A stretch of 64,000 bases of DNA from assembly GCF_003574625.1 (NCBI RefSeq), contig NZ_QNUJ01000006.1, positions 124,001-188,000 of the forward strand. The letters are read 5' to 3'. Source of the stretch: Shinella zoogloeoides. GTDB taxonomy: Bacteria > Pseudomonadota > Alphaproteobacteria > Rhizobiales > Rhizobiaceae. The notes beneath the pieces are model-generated. The model saw only the letters and a list, made by a program, of their open reading frames with translations. It ran no database searches and was not told the DNA's origin. Every line of letters starts with the position of its first letter. Position 1 is the stretch's first letter. Shown here piece after piece: positions 41,610 to 50,410 of this stretch. Made by a program: the position numbers and the translations under genes.

Positions 41610-42417
41610 CCACCGGATCGGGCCGGATGTGGCCGCGGATCGCGCTCGGCGCAAAGCCGAAGCGGGTGCGGAACCGTGCGGCAAAGCGCGACTGCGATTC
41701 ATAGCCCACCGCCCCGGCAATGCCGAGGACGGACATGTCCGTCGATTGCAGGAGCTGCATGGCGATCGACATGCGCACATCGATCAGCAGGGACTGGAAC
41801 GACCATTTCTCGGCGGCGAGCCTGCGGCGCAGCGTTGCCTCGCTGACGCCGAGCGCATGGCAGAGGTCGGCGCTCGTCCAGCTGGCATCGGGCTTGCCGG
41901 AAACGAGGTGCCGCACGCGGTCGCTGAAGCCGGCCGGACGCGGCAGGGCAAAGCGCCCGCCGGCAAGGTCGAGCCAGAGCAGGAGTTCGCCGAGCCGGTG
42001 GCGGGCGATCTCGGTGGGGATGCCGCCGGGATCGGTGATCGCTTCGGTGCAATCGGCAAAGGAATCGTGAAAGCCCCTGTGCGGCTCGCGGATGGTGAAG
42101 GCGCGGCCGAAGGGCTGGCCATTGCCGGGCCTTGCGGCGAAGGCCGCGACGGTGTCCGGCTCGAAGGCGATCCAGCGCGCTTCATAGGCCCGCTCGCCTT
42201 CGGCGGCGTTCACCACGTCGAAGGTCTCGCCCTGCGCCAGCGCGATGCAGCCGCCCGCCGGCACCACCCATTCCTCCTCGCCGGTGCGCAGGACCTTCGT
42301 GCCGCGCTCGACGAGGATGAGAACGGGACGGTTGATCAGGATATTGGCATAGCGCAGCCGGTTGTACTGCACGATGCGGGCCGAGGCGCCGATCTCGGGG
42401 CGTATGGCGATGCTCAT
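41560..42417 (-). CDS. AraC-family transcriptional regulator
   Basis: About 285 aa: N-terminal cupin-like sensing part ([34 protein letters not shown]) and C-terminal double HTH ([19 protein letters not shown]... and [33 protein letters not shown]). ATG 42417 is favoured since AAGGG lies about 8 bp before it; ATG 42426 has AAGGG touching it. Targets unknown; no divergent gene is adjacent. The last 16-17 codons run antisense into the der 3' end, so its proline/serine-rich C-terminus ([19 protein letters not shown]) may reflect that overlap rather than function. Confidence 0.85.
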   Translation of the reverse strand: MSIAIRPEIGASARIVQYNRLRYANILINRPVLILVERGTKVLRTGEEEWVVPAGGCIALAQGETFDVVNAAEGERAYEARWIAFEPDTVAAFAARPGNGQPFGRAFTIREPHRGFHDSFADCTEAITDPGGIPTEIARHRLGELLLWLDLAGGRFALPRPAGFSDRVRHLVSGKPDASWTSADLCHALGVSEATLRRRLAAEKWSFQSLLIDVRMSIAMQLLQSTDMSVLGIAGAVGYESQSRFAARFRTRFGFAPSAIRGHIRPDPVVSASSSPGPRTDCPPP

Positions 42418-42481
42418 CCTGTCCATCCCTTGGGTCTGCCGGAGCCTATCCTTCCCGGACGGGCCCCGGCAAGAACCGCCG

Positions 42482-43033
42482 TCAGCGCCTACCCTTCGCG
42501 GAAATCGTCGCGGTGGCGAGCGCGTTCATGTTGCTGACGAAGCCGACCATGGCCGGGGTCGCTTCGTCCGGCACCGGCAGCCTGTCGATGCCGAGCGCCT
42601 TCACGGTGATCGTATAGTCGTGCTCGGGTCCTTCCGGCGGGCAGGCGCCGAGGAAGCCCGGCGCGCCCATGTCGGTCGGCGTCATGCGGGCGCCCTTCGG
42701 CAGGTCCGCCCTGCCGCTGCCGGCACCCTCGGCAAGCGCGGCCGTATCGGCCGGCAGGTCGATGACGACCCAATGCCACCAGCCGGAGCCGGTCGGCGCG
42801 TCCTTGTCGTAGACCATCACGACGAAGCTCTTCGTGCCCTCCGGCGGATCGGACCACTGGATGTCCGGCGAGAGATTGCCGCCGGTGCAGCCCATGATGG
42901 CGGAGAACTGCGCCGGCTGCACCGTGCCGGATGCGAAGGCCTTCGAGGTGGCGGTGAAATCGGCGGCGCGGCCTGCCGCCGGGCAAAGGGCGAGGGTGGC
43001 GGCAAGGGCCGCGATGAAGCGTGATGGGATCAT
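42482..43033 (-). CDS. exported YbhB/YbcL (PEBP-like) protein
   Basis: 183 aa with a signal peptide (RFIAALAATLALCPAAGRA, cut before ADFTA). PEBP signature regions: NLSPDIQWSDPPEGTKSFVVMVYDKDAPTGSGWWHWVVIDLPAD, and GACPPEGPEHDYTITVKALGID. The fold is the Raf-kinase-inhibitor-like ligand-binding family; bacterial roles are largely unknown. The gene lies about 100 bp downstream of kdgK on the same strand, perhaps separately transcribed. Confidence 0.88.
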   Translation of the reverse strand: MIPSRFIAALAATLALCPAAGRAADFTATSKAFASGTVQPAQFSAIMGCTGGNLSPDIQWSDPPEGTKSFVVMVYDKDAPTGSGWWHWVVIDLPADTAALAEGAGSGRADLPKGARMTPTDMGAPGFLGACPPEGPEHDYTITVKALGIDRLPVPDEATPAMVGFVSNMNALATATISAKGRR

Positions 43034-43131
43034 GGTTTCCGTCCTGTCTGCGATGAAGACAGGGGAAGGATAGGCGGGATCGGCCGCCGCGTCGGTGCGC
43101 GGCCGATCGATTTTGGCGCCGATCCGATCAA

Positions 43132-44046
43132 TCAGCCTTGCGGCAGCTTGTCCTTTACGACCAGCGCGCCGTGATGCTGGATGACGGCGGCGGCGACGTC
43201 CGCCGCAAAGCGCGCGGCCTCCTGCGGCGCCGCGCCTGCCGCGAGGCGGGCGAGGAAGGCGCCGTTGAAGCTGTCGCCGGCGCTCGTCGTGTCGACGATC
43301 TTCTCGACGCGCGCCGACGGGACATGGCTGCGCTTCTCGCCGAAGACCAGCGTCGCACCCTCGCCACCGTCCTTCACCACCTGTTCCGCGACGCCGAGCG
43401 CGGCGTAGCGGGCGATGGTCGCCTCCAGCGAGGCGTCGCCGAAATGGGTCGTCTCGTCGTCGAGGCTCGGCATGACGAGCGTGGCGGCGCGGGCGCCCTC
43501 GGTGACCGTCGCGCGCATCCGGTCCATGTCGTCCCACAGGCGCGGGCGGATATTGGGATCGAAGACGACGCGCTTGCCGGCGGCCCTGGCGCGGCGCAGC
43601 TCGGCAAGCAGGGTCTCGACATCCTCCGCCGGCAGGATCGCCAGCGTGATGCCGGAGAAGACAATAATGTCGGAAGCCTCGATGGCGGCGCGCAGCCGGT
43701 CGCCGTCGCGGGCAAGGAGCTTTGCGGCGGAGGCGGAGCGCCAGTAGGAGAAGCTGCGTTCGCCGTCCTTGAGATGGATCATGTAGAGGCCCGGCGAGCG
43801 GCCGGCGATGCGCGCGACATGGGCGGTGCCGACGCCGTGGCCTTCCATGAAGGCCAGCATCTCGTCGGAAATCGTGTCGGTGCCGACGGCGGAGAAATAG
43901 TCGACGCTCCAGTCGGACGGCAGGTATTGCCGGGCGTAATAGGCGGTGTTGAACGTGTCGCCGGCAAAGCTCTTGCGCATCAGGCCGCCCTCGGCCTGCA
44001 TCAGTTCCACCATGCATTCGCCGATCGCCAGCAGCCGTCCCGCCAT
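43132..44046 (-). CDS. kdgK: PfkB-family sugar kinase, probable 2-keto-3-deoxygluconate kinase
   Basis: 304 aa with PfkB landmarks: N-terminal RLLAIGECMVELMQAEGG, and C-terminal DTTSAGDSFNGAFLARLA holding the catalytic Asp and anion hole. GECMVEL plus FNTAYYARQYLP and GLYMIHLKDGERSFSYWR match 2-dehydro-3-deoxygluconokinase best. It would phosphorylate KDG to KDPG for Entner-Doudoroff cleavage. It starts 15 bp after the end of the frameshifted Ldh-family gene, so the two formed an operon probably for a sugar acid. Confidence 0.87.
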   Translation of the reverse strand: MAGRLLAIGECMVELMQAEGGLMRKSFAGDTFNTAYYARQYLPSDWSVDYFSAVGTDTISDEMLAFMEGHGVGTAHVARIAGRSPGLYMIHLKDGERSFSYWRSASAAKLLARDGDRLRAAIEASDIIVFSGITLAILPAEDVETLLAELRRARAAGKRVVFDPNIRPRLWDDMDRMRATVTEGARAATLVMPSLDDETTHFGDASLEATIARYAALGVAEQVVKDGGEGATLVFGEKRSHVPSARVEKIVDTTSAGDSFNGAFLARLAAGAAPQEAARFAADVAAAVIQHHGALVVKDKLPQG

Positions 44047-44061
44047 ATCCGTTCTCTCCGG

Positions 44062-45065
44062 TCAATTGCGCCGGAAAGAGGAAATACTGTCAAAGAGTTG
44101 GCGAGGCAAGACGATGCCCGCGCTTTCCGCCTGCCGCTGCCGTTCCATGCGGCGAAGGCCGGGGATGTGCACGCCGAATTCGCCGGAAAGGCGCTCCACC
44201 TGCCCGGCGAGCCGGGCCGGGAAATCGTCGGCGAAGAGTTGCGGCGAGAGGGCAAGGACGAAGAGGCCGATGCCGGGCGTCGCCTCGCCCGCCTGGAAAT
44301 CCGGCGCGTCGAGCGACCAGTTGGCGCCCGTGAGGCCCGCCGCCAGCACCTCCACCAGAGGGCGATATTGGCTCCCCTGGTGCCGCCATAGGCCAGCAGC
44401 GCGCCCTGCATGGCCGCGAATGGGTCCCGGGTCGGCTCACCCTCCTGATCGAGCGCCCAGCCGTCGGGGATGGACTTGCCCCGCGCCGCCGCCTCGCGGA
44501 TGTCGACGAAGGCCGCCATGCTGGAGGCCTGGTCGATCAGGAGCAGGCGGCCGTCCTCCAAGGGGGCGGCGAAGGCGAGGGGATTGGTGCAGTAGACCGG
44601 CTGGCGGCTGCCCGCGCCGGCCATCAGCGCCGGGCCGTTGGTGGCGGCGAGCGCGACGAGGCCTTCTTCGGCAAGCCGGGCGGCATACCAGCCGAGCTCG
44701 CCGGTCGTATAGCTGTTGTGCAGGGAGAAGACGGCGATGCCGAAGGTCCTCGCCTTGGCCACCAGTTCCTCATGGGCAAGTGAAAAACCGTGCTGCGCCA
44801 CGCCGCCCATGGCGTTGCATTTCATGATTGCGGGTACTGGCGAGGTGATGAGCGGTTCGGCCCGTCCGGCGATCCTGCCGTCGACGAGGCTCCTGAGATA
44901 GTCCGTCAGGTGCAGGAAGCCGACCGTGCGCTTGCCGGCCATTTCCGCGTCCAGCGTGGCGCGGGCGAGCGCCGCCGCTGCCGCCTCCGCCATGCCGACG
45001 CGCATCAGCGCCGTGCGGGCGAGGTCCATTGCTTCCGTCGGGGAAAGGGTGACGTCATCGGTCAT
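44062..45065 (-). pseudogene. Ldh-family (malate/L-lactate/diketogulonate) oxidoreductase, frameshifted
   Basis: Reads as two frames of one protein of about 334 aa. From ATG 45065 the first frame gives VTLSPTEAMDLARTALMRVG, the cofactor/substrate blocks NAMGGVAQHGFSLAHEELV, HNSYTTGELGWYAARLAEEG, CTNPLAFAAPLEDG and AAMQGALLAYGGTRGANIAL, then jumps to nonsense at about 44357. The correct C-terminus (MVEVLAAGLTGANWSLDAPDF to SISSFRRN) continues in another frame. Restoring one base (A after CTC on the coding strand) repairs it, so this is a single-nucleotide deletion: a recent pseudogene or a sequencing error. Ldh-family enzymes are NAD(P)H-dependent reductases of 2-keto acids; pairing with kdgK suggests sugar-acid metabolism. 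Confidence 0.85.
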
Positions 45066-45213
45066 ACGGCAACCTTCTCTATGGAATTTGCCGACATCAT
45101 CCAGACCGGCCCGCCTTTCGTCAACCGTCGAAAAATCCGGCTGCCGCCCGTTTACGCTGCACGGGACGCGCGTTACATCTTGCCCGGAGCAACAGGAACC
45201 GGAGCAAGAACGC

Positions 45214-46857
45214 ATGACGAAGCCCCGCAAGAAGGCCGACGACTGGTGGCGCGGCGCGGTCATCTACCAGGTCTATCCCCGCTCGTTCCAGGACACGACC
45301 GGCGATGGCATGGGCGACCTCAGGGGCATCACCAGGCGGCTCGGGCACATCGCCTCGCTCGGCGTCGACGCCATCTGGCTTTCGCCCTTCTTCAAGTCGC
45401 CGATGGCGGATATGGGCTATGACGTTTCGGACTATTGCGATGTCGATCCGATGTTCGGCACGCTGGCGGATTTCGACGCGATGCTGGCCGAGGCCCATCG
45501 CCTCGGCATGAAGGTCGTCATCGACCAGGTGATCTCGCACACGTCCGACCAGCATCCCTGGTTTGTCGAGAGCCGGTCCAGCCGGTCGAACCCGAAGGCG
45601 GACTGGTATGTCTGGGCCGATCCGAAGCCCGACGGCACGGCGCCCAACAACTGGCTGTCGATCTTCGGCGGGCCGGGCTGGGAATGGGACGGCGTGCGCA
45701 AGCAATATTACATGCACAACTTCCTGACCTCGCAGCCGGACCTCAACTTCCACAACAAAGCCGTACAGGATGCGCTGCTGTCGACGGTGCGCTTCTGGCT
45801 CGACCGCGGCGTGGACGGCTTCCGTCTCGACACGGTGAACTTCTATTTCCACGACAGGAAGCTGCGCGACAACCCGCCCCACGAGCCGAACCCGGACGAG
45901 ATCGGCCTCGATGCGCCGGACGTGAACCCCTACGGCATGCAGACGCATCGCTACGACAAGACGCAGCCGGAGAATGTCGATTTCCTCAAGCGCTTCCGCG
46001 CGCTGCTCGACGAATACGAGGGGCGCATGACGGTGGGCGAGGTCGGCGACGGCGCGCGCTCGCTGAAGACGGTCGCCGAGTATACGAGCGGCGGCGACAA
46101 GCTGAACATGTGCTACACGTTCGACCTGCTCGGGCCGGATTTCACGGCCGACCATATCCGCAAATGCGTGCAGAGCTTCCAGCGGGCGGTGGAGGACGGC
46201 TGGGTCTGCTGGGCCTTCTCCAACCACGATGTCGACCGCCATGTCAGCCGCTTCATCCATGCGCCGGAGGAGCGCGAGCGCGTCGCCAAGCTGGCGATCA
46301 CCCTGCTTTCGACGCTGCGCGGCTCGATCTGCCTCTATCAGGGGGAAGAACTGGGCCTTACGGAAGCCGAGCTCGCCTTCGAGGACCTGCGCGATCCCTA
46401 TGGCATCCGCTTCTGGCCGGCCTTCAAGGGCCGCGACGGATGCCGCACCCCGATGCCCTGGCAGCGCGGCGAGGCCCATGCCGGCTTCAGCACAGCCAAG
46501 CCCTGGCTGCCGGTGCCGGAAGACCATGCCCGCCTTGCGGTCGATACGCAGGAGAAGATCGCCGGCTCCGTACTCAACCATTACCGCGCGACGCTCGCCT
46601 TCCGAAAGGAGCACGAGACGCTGCACGACGGCGACATGTCCTTCCTCCATTCCAACCACGACATCCTCGCCTTCACCCGCGAGAAGGCCGGCGAGAAGCT
46701 GCTCTTCGTCTTCAACCTGACGCGCGAGAAGGCGGAATTCGTGCCGGCGAAATCGCTGAAGCTCGGCGAGCCGCTGCCGGTCCCCGGCTTCGGTGCGAAG
46801 CTGAAGGACGGGACGATCGAGCTGGACGCGCTGGACATGGCCTGCGTACGGCTGTGA
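45214..46857 (+). CDS. GH13 alpha-glucosidase
   Basis: 547 aa, cytoplasmic (no signal peptide). GH13 catalytic landmarks: DQVISHTSDQHPWF, DGFRLDTVNF (nucleophile Asp), TVGEVGD (acid/base Glu) and FSNHDVDR (stabiliser Asp). Start MTKPRKKADDWWRGAVIYQVYPRSFQDTTGDGMGDL is typical of oligo-1,6-glucosidase / AglA-like enzymes of rhizobia, which hydrolyse sucrose, trehalose, maltose and other alpha-glucosides after import. The usual aglEFG transporter genes are not next to it, so it stands alone here. Specificity cannot be read from sequence. Confidence 0.9.
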   Translation: MTKPRKKADDWWRGAVIYQVYPRSFQDTTGDGMGDLRGITRRLGHIASLGVDAIWLSPFFKSPMADMGYDVSDYCDVDPMFGTLADFDAMLAEAHRLGMKVVIDQVISHTSDQHPWFVESRSSRSNPKADWYVWADPKPDGTAPNNWLSIFGGPGWEWDGVRKQYYMHNFLTSQPDLNFHNKAVQDALLSTVRFWLDRGVDGFRLDTVNFYFHDRKLRDNPPHEPNPDEIGLDAPDVNPYGMQTHRYDKTQPENVDFLKRFRALLDEYEGRMTVGEVGDGARSLKTVAEYTSGGDKLNMCYTFDLLGPDFTADHIRKCVQSFQRAVEDGWVCWAFSNHDVDRHVSRFIHAPEERERVAKLAITLLSTLRGSICLYQGEELGLTEAELAFEDLRDPYGIRFWPAFKGRDGCRTPMPWQRGEAHAGFSTAKPWLPVPEDHARLAVDTQEKIAGSVLNHYRATLAFRKEHETLHDGDMSFLHSNHDILAFTREKAGEKLLFVFNLTREKAEFVPAKSLKLGEPLPVPGFGAKLKDGTIELDALDMACVRL

Positions 46858-46861
46858 AGGA

Positions 46862-47107
46862 TCAGGCGGCTGGGCGCTTCACCGTCTGGTCGCCACGGCC
46901 TGCGAGCAGGCCGGCGATGGAGATATCTTCGTCAAGCGCATCCCAGTGTATCCCGCCGGGACTGAGTTCATAAGCGAGCCGGGATGCCTTGTCTGCCGTG
47001 AGGAGGCGGGGGAACCAGGCCAGCGGAATGCCCAGCGTCCGGCCGTCATCGAGGGATACCCACATCGTATCGTCGTCGAAACGGATTTCAGTTGCTGAAA
47101 TATTCAT
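46862..47107 (-). CDS. DUF2442 domain protein (possible antitoxin-like partner)
   Basis: 81 aa: EIRFDDDTMWVSLDDGRTLGIPLAWFPRLLTA is the DUF2442 signature (acidic strand then GR-x-I-x-VPL-WFPRL). ATG 47107 lies inside the last codons of the DUF4160 gene (20-bp overlap), implying translational coupling. DUF4160-DUF2442 pairs recur across bacteria and have been noted as putative toxin-antitoxin-like modules without firm proof. It converges on the alpha-glucosidase gene 4 bp away. Confidence 0.85.
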   Translation of the reverse strand: MNISATEIRFDDDTMWVSLDDGRTLGIPLAWFPRLLTADKASRLAYELSPGGIHWDALDEDISIAGLLAGRGDQTVKRPAA

Positions 47108-47333
47108 GCCACGTCTTCTCGATGAGATGTCTGCGCTCTGCGACAAGACGCAGGATAGCAGACAGTTCCCTGCTGTTGAAGCCGCGGCTCTCCGCGATGC
47201 CGATCAGCGGCTCAAGCCAGATTTTCGCGATCGCGCCGCCGGCCCGGACATGAACGTGAACCGGCTCACGTGGGTCGCCTTCGTTCGAATAGAAGAAGAA
47301 GGTGAGGTTCTGGTGGCGGAAGACGACCGGCAT
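47088..47333 (-). CDS. DUF4160 domain protein
   Basis: 81 aa. NLTFFFYSNEGDPREPVHVHVRAGGAIAKIWLEP is the DUF4160 core (F-F-SNE...PxHVHV), then a helical C-terminus (FNSRELSAILRLVAERRHLIEKTWHEYF). First gene of the pair with DUF2442, wedged 8 bp downstream of the adenine deaminase stop. Biochemical activity is unknown; see the findings for the pair hypothesis. Confidence 0.87.
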   Translation of the reverse strand: MPVVFRHQNLTFFFYSNEGDPREPVHVHVRAGGAIAKIWLEPLIGIAESRGFNSRELSAILRLVAERRHLIEKTWHEYFSN

Positions 47334-47341
47334 TCACGACC

Positions 47342-49036
47342 TCACCCGATCAGCGCGAACCGATCCACATCCACCATCCCCCTGTCCGAAATCTTCAGAT
47401 GCGGGATGACCGGCAGCGGCAGGAAGGCGAGCTGGAGGAAGGGCTCTTCCAGCGTGGCGCCAAGGGCGAAGGCGGCCTGGCGCAGGTGGTGCAGGGTGTC
47501 GCGCACGGCCTCGTAGGGTTCGAGGCTCATCAGGCCGGCGACGGGGAGAGCGATCTCGCCGGTGACCTTGCCGTTCTCCACCACGACGAAGCCGCCCTTG
47601 ATCTCGCCGAGGCGGTTTGCCGCGAGCGCCATGTCGTCCTCGTCGACGCCGACGACGCAGATATTGTGGCTGTCGTGCCCGACCGTCGAGGCGATGGCGC
47701 CCTTCTTCAGGCCGAAGCCCTGCACGAAGCCGTTGGCGTGGTTGCCGTTCTTGCCGTGGCGCTCGATGACGGCGACCTTGATGATGTCTTGCGCGAGGTC
47801 GACGGCGGTCTGGTTGCCGCTCGCCGGCAGGCGGTAGCGGCGGTGCTCGGTGATGATCTTGCCGGGCAGGACGCCGATGACCGGGGTCTCGCCCTCCGTG
47901 ACGGGAACGGCGAAATGCGCGGCGCTGACGGGGCGTGCCTTGACGCTGTCGAGGCCGACCGGCTCCACCGCCTTGCGGGTCGCGAAGAGTGCGTCGTCCA
48001 CCTTGCGGCCGGCGCAGAAGACCATTCCGGCCTTGCAGTTCTCCAGCGTATCGACGACGACGAGGTCGGCTCGCCAGCCGGGGGCGACGAGGCCGCGGTC
48101 GCGCAGACCGAAGGCCTTCGCCGCGGAGATGGAGGCGGCGCGGTAGACGGCGAGCGGGGCGCGGCCGTGGGCGATGGCCGTGCGGATCATGTAGTCGAGA
48201 TGGCCCTGTTCGGCGATGTCGAGCGGGTTGCGGTCATCGGTGCAGAGCGCGAGGAAGGGCGAGAGCCGTTCGGTGAGGATCGGCATCAGGGCGTGCAGGT
48301 CCTTGGAGACGGAGCCCTCGCGGATGAGGATATGCATGCCCTTGCGAATCTTCTCCAGGGCCTCTTCGGCCGTCGTGCATTCGTGCTCGGTGCGAATGCC
48401 GGCGGAGAGGTAGCCGTTGAGGTCATTGCCGCGAAGGAGCGGCGCATGGCCGTCGATATGGCCGCCCTGGAAGGCTTCCAGCTTGGCGAGGCAGACGGGG
48501 TCCTTGTGGATGACGCCCGGGAAATTCATGAATTCCGCAAGGCCGATGACCTTGGGATGGTCGCGGAACGGCAGAAGCCGCTCGATCGGCAGGTCGGCGC
48601 CGGAGGTTTCCAGATGCGTCGCCGGCACGCAGCTCGAAAGCTGCACGCGGATATCCATGATCGTTTCCATCGCACTGTCGAGGAAGAACTGGATGCCCTC
48701 GGTGCCGAGCACGTTGGCGATCTCGTGCGGATCGCAGATGACGGTGGTGACGCCGTAGGGCAGCACGCAGCGATCGAATTCGTGCGGCGTTACCAGCGAG
48801 GATTCGATGTGGAGATGCGTATCGATGAAGCCGGGTACGACGATGCGGCCGGTGATGTCGATTTCCCTGCGGCCCTTGTATTCGCCGCAGGTGCCGACGA
48901 TACGGTCGCCGCAGATGGCGATGTCGGAGGCGACGAGCTCGCCCGTCACGAGGTCGAAGAACTGCCCGCCCTTGAGTACGATGTCGGCAGGCTCGCGGCC
49001 GGTTCCCTGGTCGATGAAGCGTTCCAAGTCGGTCAT
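47342..49036 (-). CDS. ade: adenine deaminase
   Basis: 564-aa amidohydrolase. [16 protein letters not shown] (first metal site), [28 protein letters not shown] and [10 protein letters not shown] are the adenine deaminase set, distinct from adenosine deaminase; the C-terminal [24 protein letters not shown] domain is also specific. It converts adenine to hypoxanthine for salvage or purine catabolism, in line with guaD, xdhC and the ureide genes about 20 kb away. Full length for the family. Confidence 0.95.
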   Translation of the reverse strand: MTDLERFIDQGTGREPADIVLKGGQFFDLVTGELVASDIAICGDRIVGTCGEYKGRREIDITGRIVVPGFIDTHLHIESSLVTPHEFDRCVLPYGVTTVICDPHEIANVLGTEGIQFFLDSAMETIMDIRVQLSSCVPATHLETSGADLPIERLLPFRDHPKVIGLAEFMNFPGVIHKDPVCLAKLEAFQGGHIDGHAPLLRGNDLNGYLSAGIRTEHECTTAEEALEKIRKGMHILIREGSVSKDLHALMPILTERLSPFLALCTDDRNPLDIAEQGHLDYMIRTAIAHGRAPLAVYRAASISAAKAFGLRDRGLVAPGWRADLVVVDTLENCKAGMVFCAGRKVDDALFATRKAVEPVGLDSVKARPVSAAHFAVPVTEGETPVIGVLPGKIITEHRRYRLPASGNQTAVDLAQDIIKVAVIERHGKNGNHANGFVQGFGLKKGAIASTVGHDSHNICVVGVDEDDMALAANRLGEIKGGFVVVENGKVTGEIALPVAGLMSLEPYEAVRDTLHHLRQAAFALGATLEEPFLQLAFLPLPVIPHLKISDRGMVDVDRFALIG

Positions 49037-49068
49037 GGCTGGTCTCCGAATCCCTTTTCGCAGACTCT

Positions 49069-49169
49069 AGAGCATTTCCGCTTTTCTCCGAATCGCGAAA
49101 ACGCTCCAACTCTTTGTTTGCCGCATTTCCCTAGGCAAAACCGCTTCGCACTTTTGCTGGAAATGCTCT
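49069..49169. repeat. imperfect inverted repeat with AGAGCATTTCC ends
   Basis: AGAGCATTTCC (49069-49079) and GGAAATGCTCT (49159-49169) are perfect inverted ends about 100 bp apart in the gap upstream of ade. AGAGCAT...ATGCTCT palindromes are common dispersed elements in rhizobial intergenic DNA. The rest of the gap (49037-49210) shows no gene. Confidence 0.6.
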
Positions 49170-49210
49170 GGTCCCGCCGCGGCAGGAAGAAAGGGCCAGA
49201 CGGCGAATCT

Positions 49211-50080
49211 TCAGTGCGGGAAAGTCACCGTGAAGGCGAAGCGTGTGTGCCCGCCTGCGGCAAGCAGGGTGGTGAAGGGCCGGTCCTTCAGTTCGCGCGC
49301 GCCGCCATATTCGGCGGCCGTGCCGTGCCATGGCTCGATGCAGAGGAAGGGCGCGCCGGGCTTGGTCCAGAGCGCGAGGTTCGGCAGGTTTTCGAAACGG
49401 AAGCGCAGCGTTGGGCCATCCTCGGCGGCGTAGGTGAGGCCGGTGCCGGCTCCCTGCGGGAAGACGAGGGCGTCGTTGTCGAAGAGCGCATGGGCGAGCG
49501 TCAGCCGGCCGCCGCTGAAAGGCGAGGGGAGCCGGTGGGGTGAGAGGAGGCCCTTTTCCAGCGGCTGGCGCTCGGGTTCTCCTCCATTGTCGAGCGTGAC
49601 GGTGTGCGGCCGGCCGGCGGCGCCCGGCAGGGGCCAGACGAAGGCGGGGTGGAAGCCGCAGCCGAAGGGCATGGGGACGGCGCCGCGGTTTTCCACTTCG
49701 GCGGAGACGGTCAGCGCCGGGCCATCCAGGCGGTGTTCGACGGTAAGCCGGAAATCGAAGGGATAGGTAGCGCGGGTTTCCTCCGATGCTTCCAGCACGT
49801 AACGGCAGGCGCTCTCCTCCGCTGCCTCGAGCGAGAATTCCCGCCGGCGGGCAAAGCCGTGCTGCGCCATCGGATAGGGCTTGCCGTCGATCAGCAGCGT
49901 ATCGTCCGGCGCCTTGCCGACGATGGGGAACAGGACCGGCGAGCGGCCGGTCCAGAAGGCGTCGTCGCCGTTCCACAGCCAATTCGCCCCGTCGCGCGTC
50001 GTCGCCGATTGCATCTCGGCGCCGAGGGCGGAGATCTCGATGGAGAGGAATTCGTTCGCTATGCGGGTCATGGTCGGCAT
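49211..50080 (-). CDS. aldose 1-epimerase family protein (LacX/YphB-like)
   Basis: 289 aa. Family landmarks: LSIEISALGAEMQSATTRDGANWLWNGDDAFWTGRSPVLFPIVG, HGFARRREF, CGFHPAFVWPL and FLCIEPWHG. These LacX-like proteins interconvert or bind alpha/beta sugar anomers. ATG 50080 is preceded by GAGGG at 7 bp; ATG 50071 is an alternative. The frame stays open upstream through the repeat region, but that part is translated repeat, not gene. Confidence 0.85.
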   Translation of the reverse strand: MPTMTRIANEFLSIEISALGAEMQSATTRDGANWLWNGDDAFWTGRSPVLFPIVGKAPDDTLLIDGKPYPMAQHGFARRREFSLEAAEESACRYVLEASEETRATYPFDFRLTVEHRLDGPALTVSAEVENRGAVPMPFGCGFHPAFVWPLPGAAGRPHTVTLDNGGEPERQPLEKGLLSPHRLPSPFSGGRLTLAHALFDNDALVFPQGAGTGLTYAAEDGPTLRFRFENLPNLALWTKPGAPFLCIEPWHGTAAEYGGARELKDRPFTTLLAAGGHTRFAFTVTFPH

Positions 50081-50170
50081 CGGCTGGCCCTCGTCGTGGT
50101 GGCCGCACAATTGCGCCGAACGGGGCGGACTTGCAAGAGCGGCGGTCGATAGCGGCATGTGCCGCCTGCT

Positions 50171-50335
<165 letters not shown>

Positions 50336-50410
50336 CAAGAGCCATCCCGTACCGGCGAGAAACATGAATGGCGGCCGGAGCCGCCATTTCCGTCTGCCCG
50401 GCATGCCGGA

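Noticed and set aside
42482-44065. A single 527-codon protein joining the PEBP-like region with upstream sequence
   Set aside because: The upstream part is antisense-frame reading through kdgK; a signal peptide start at 43033 and kdgK in another frame explain the region.
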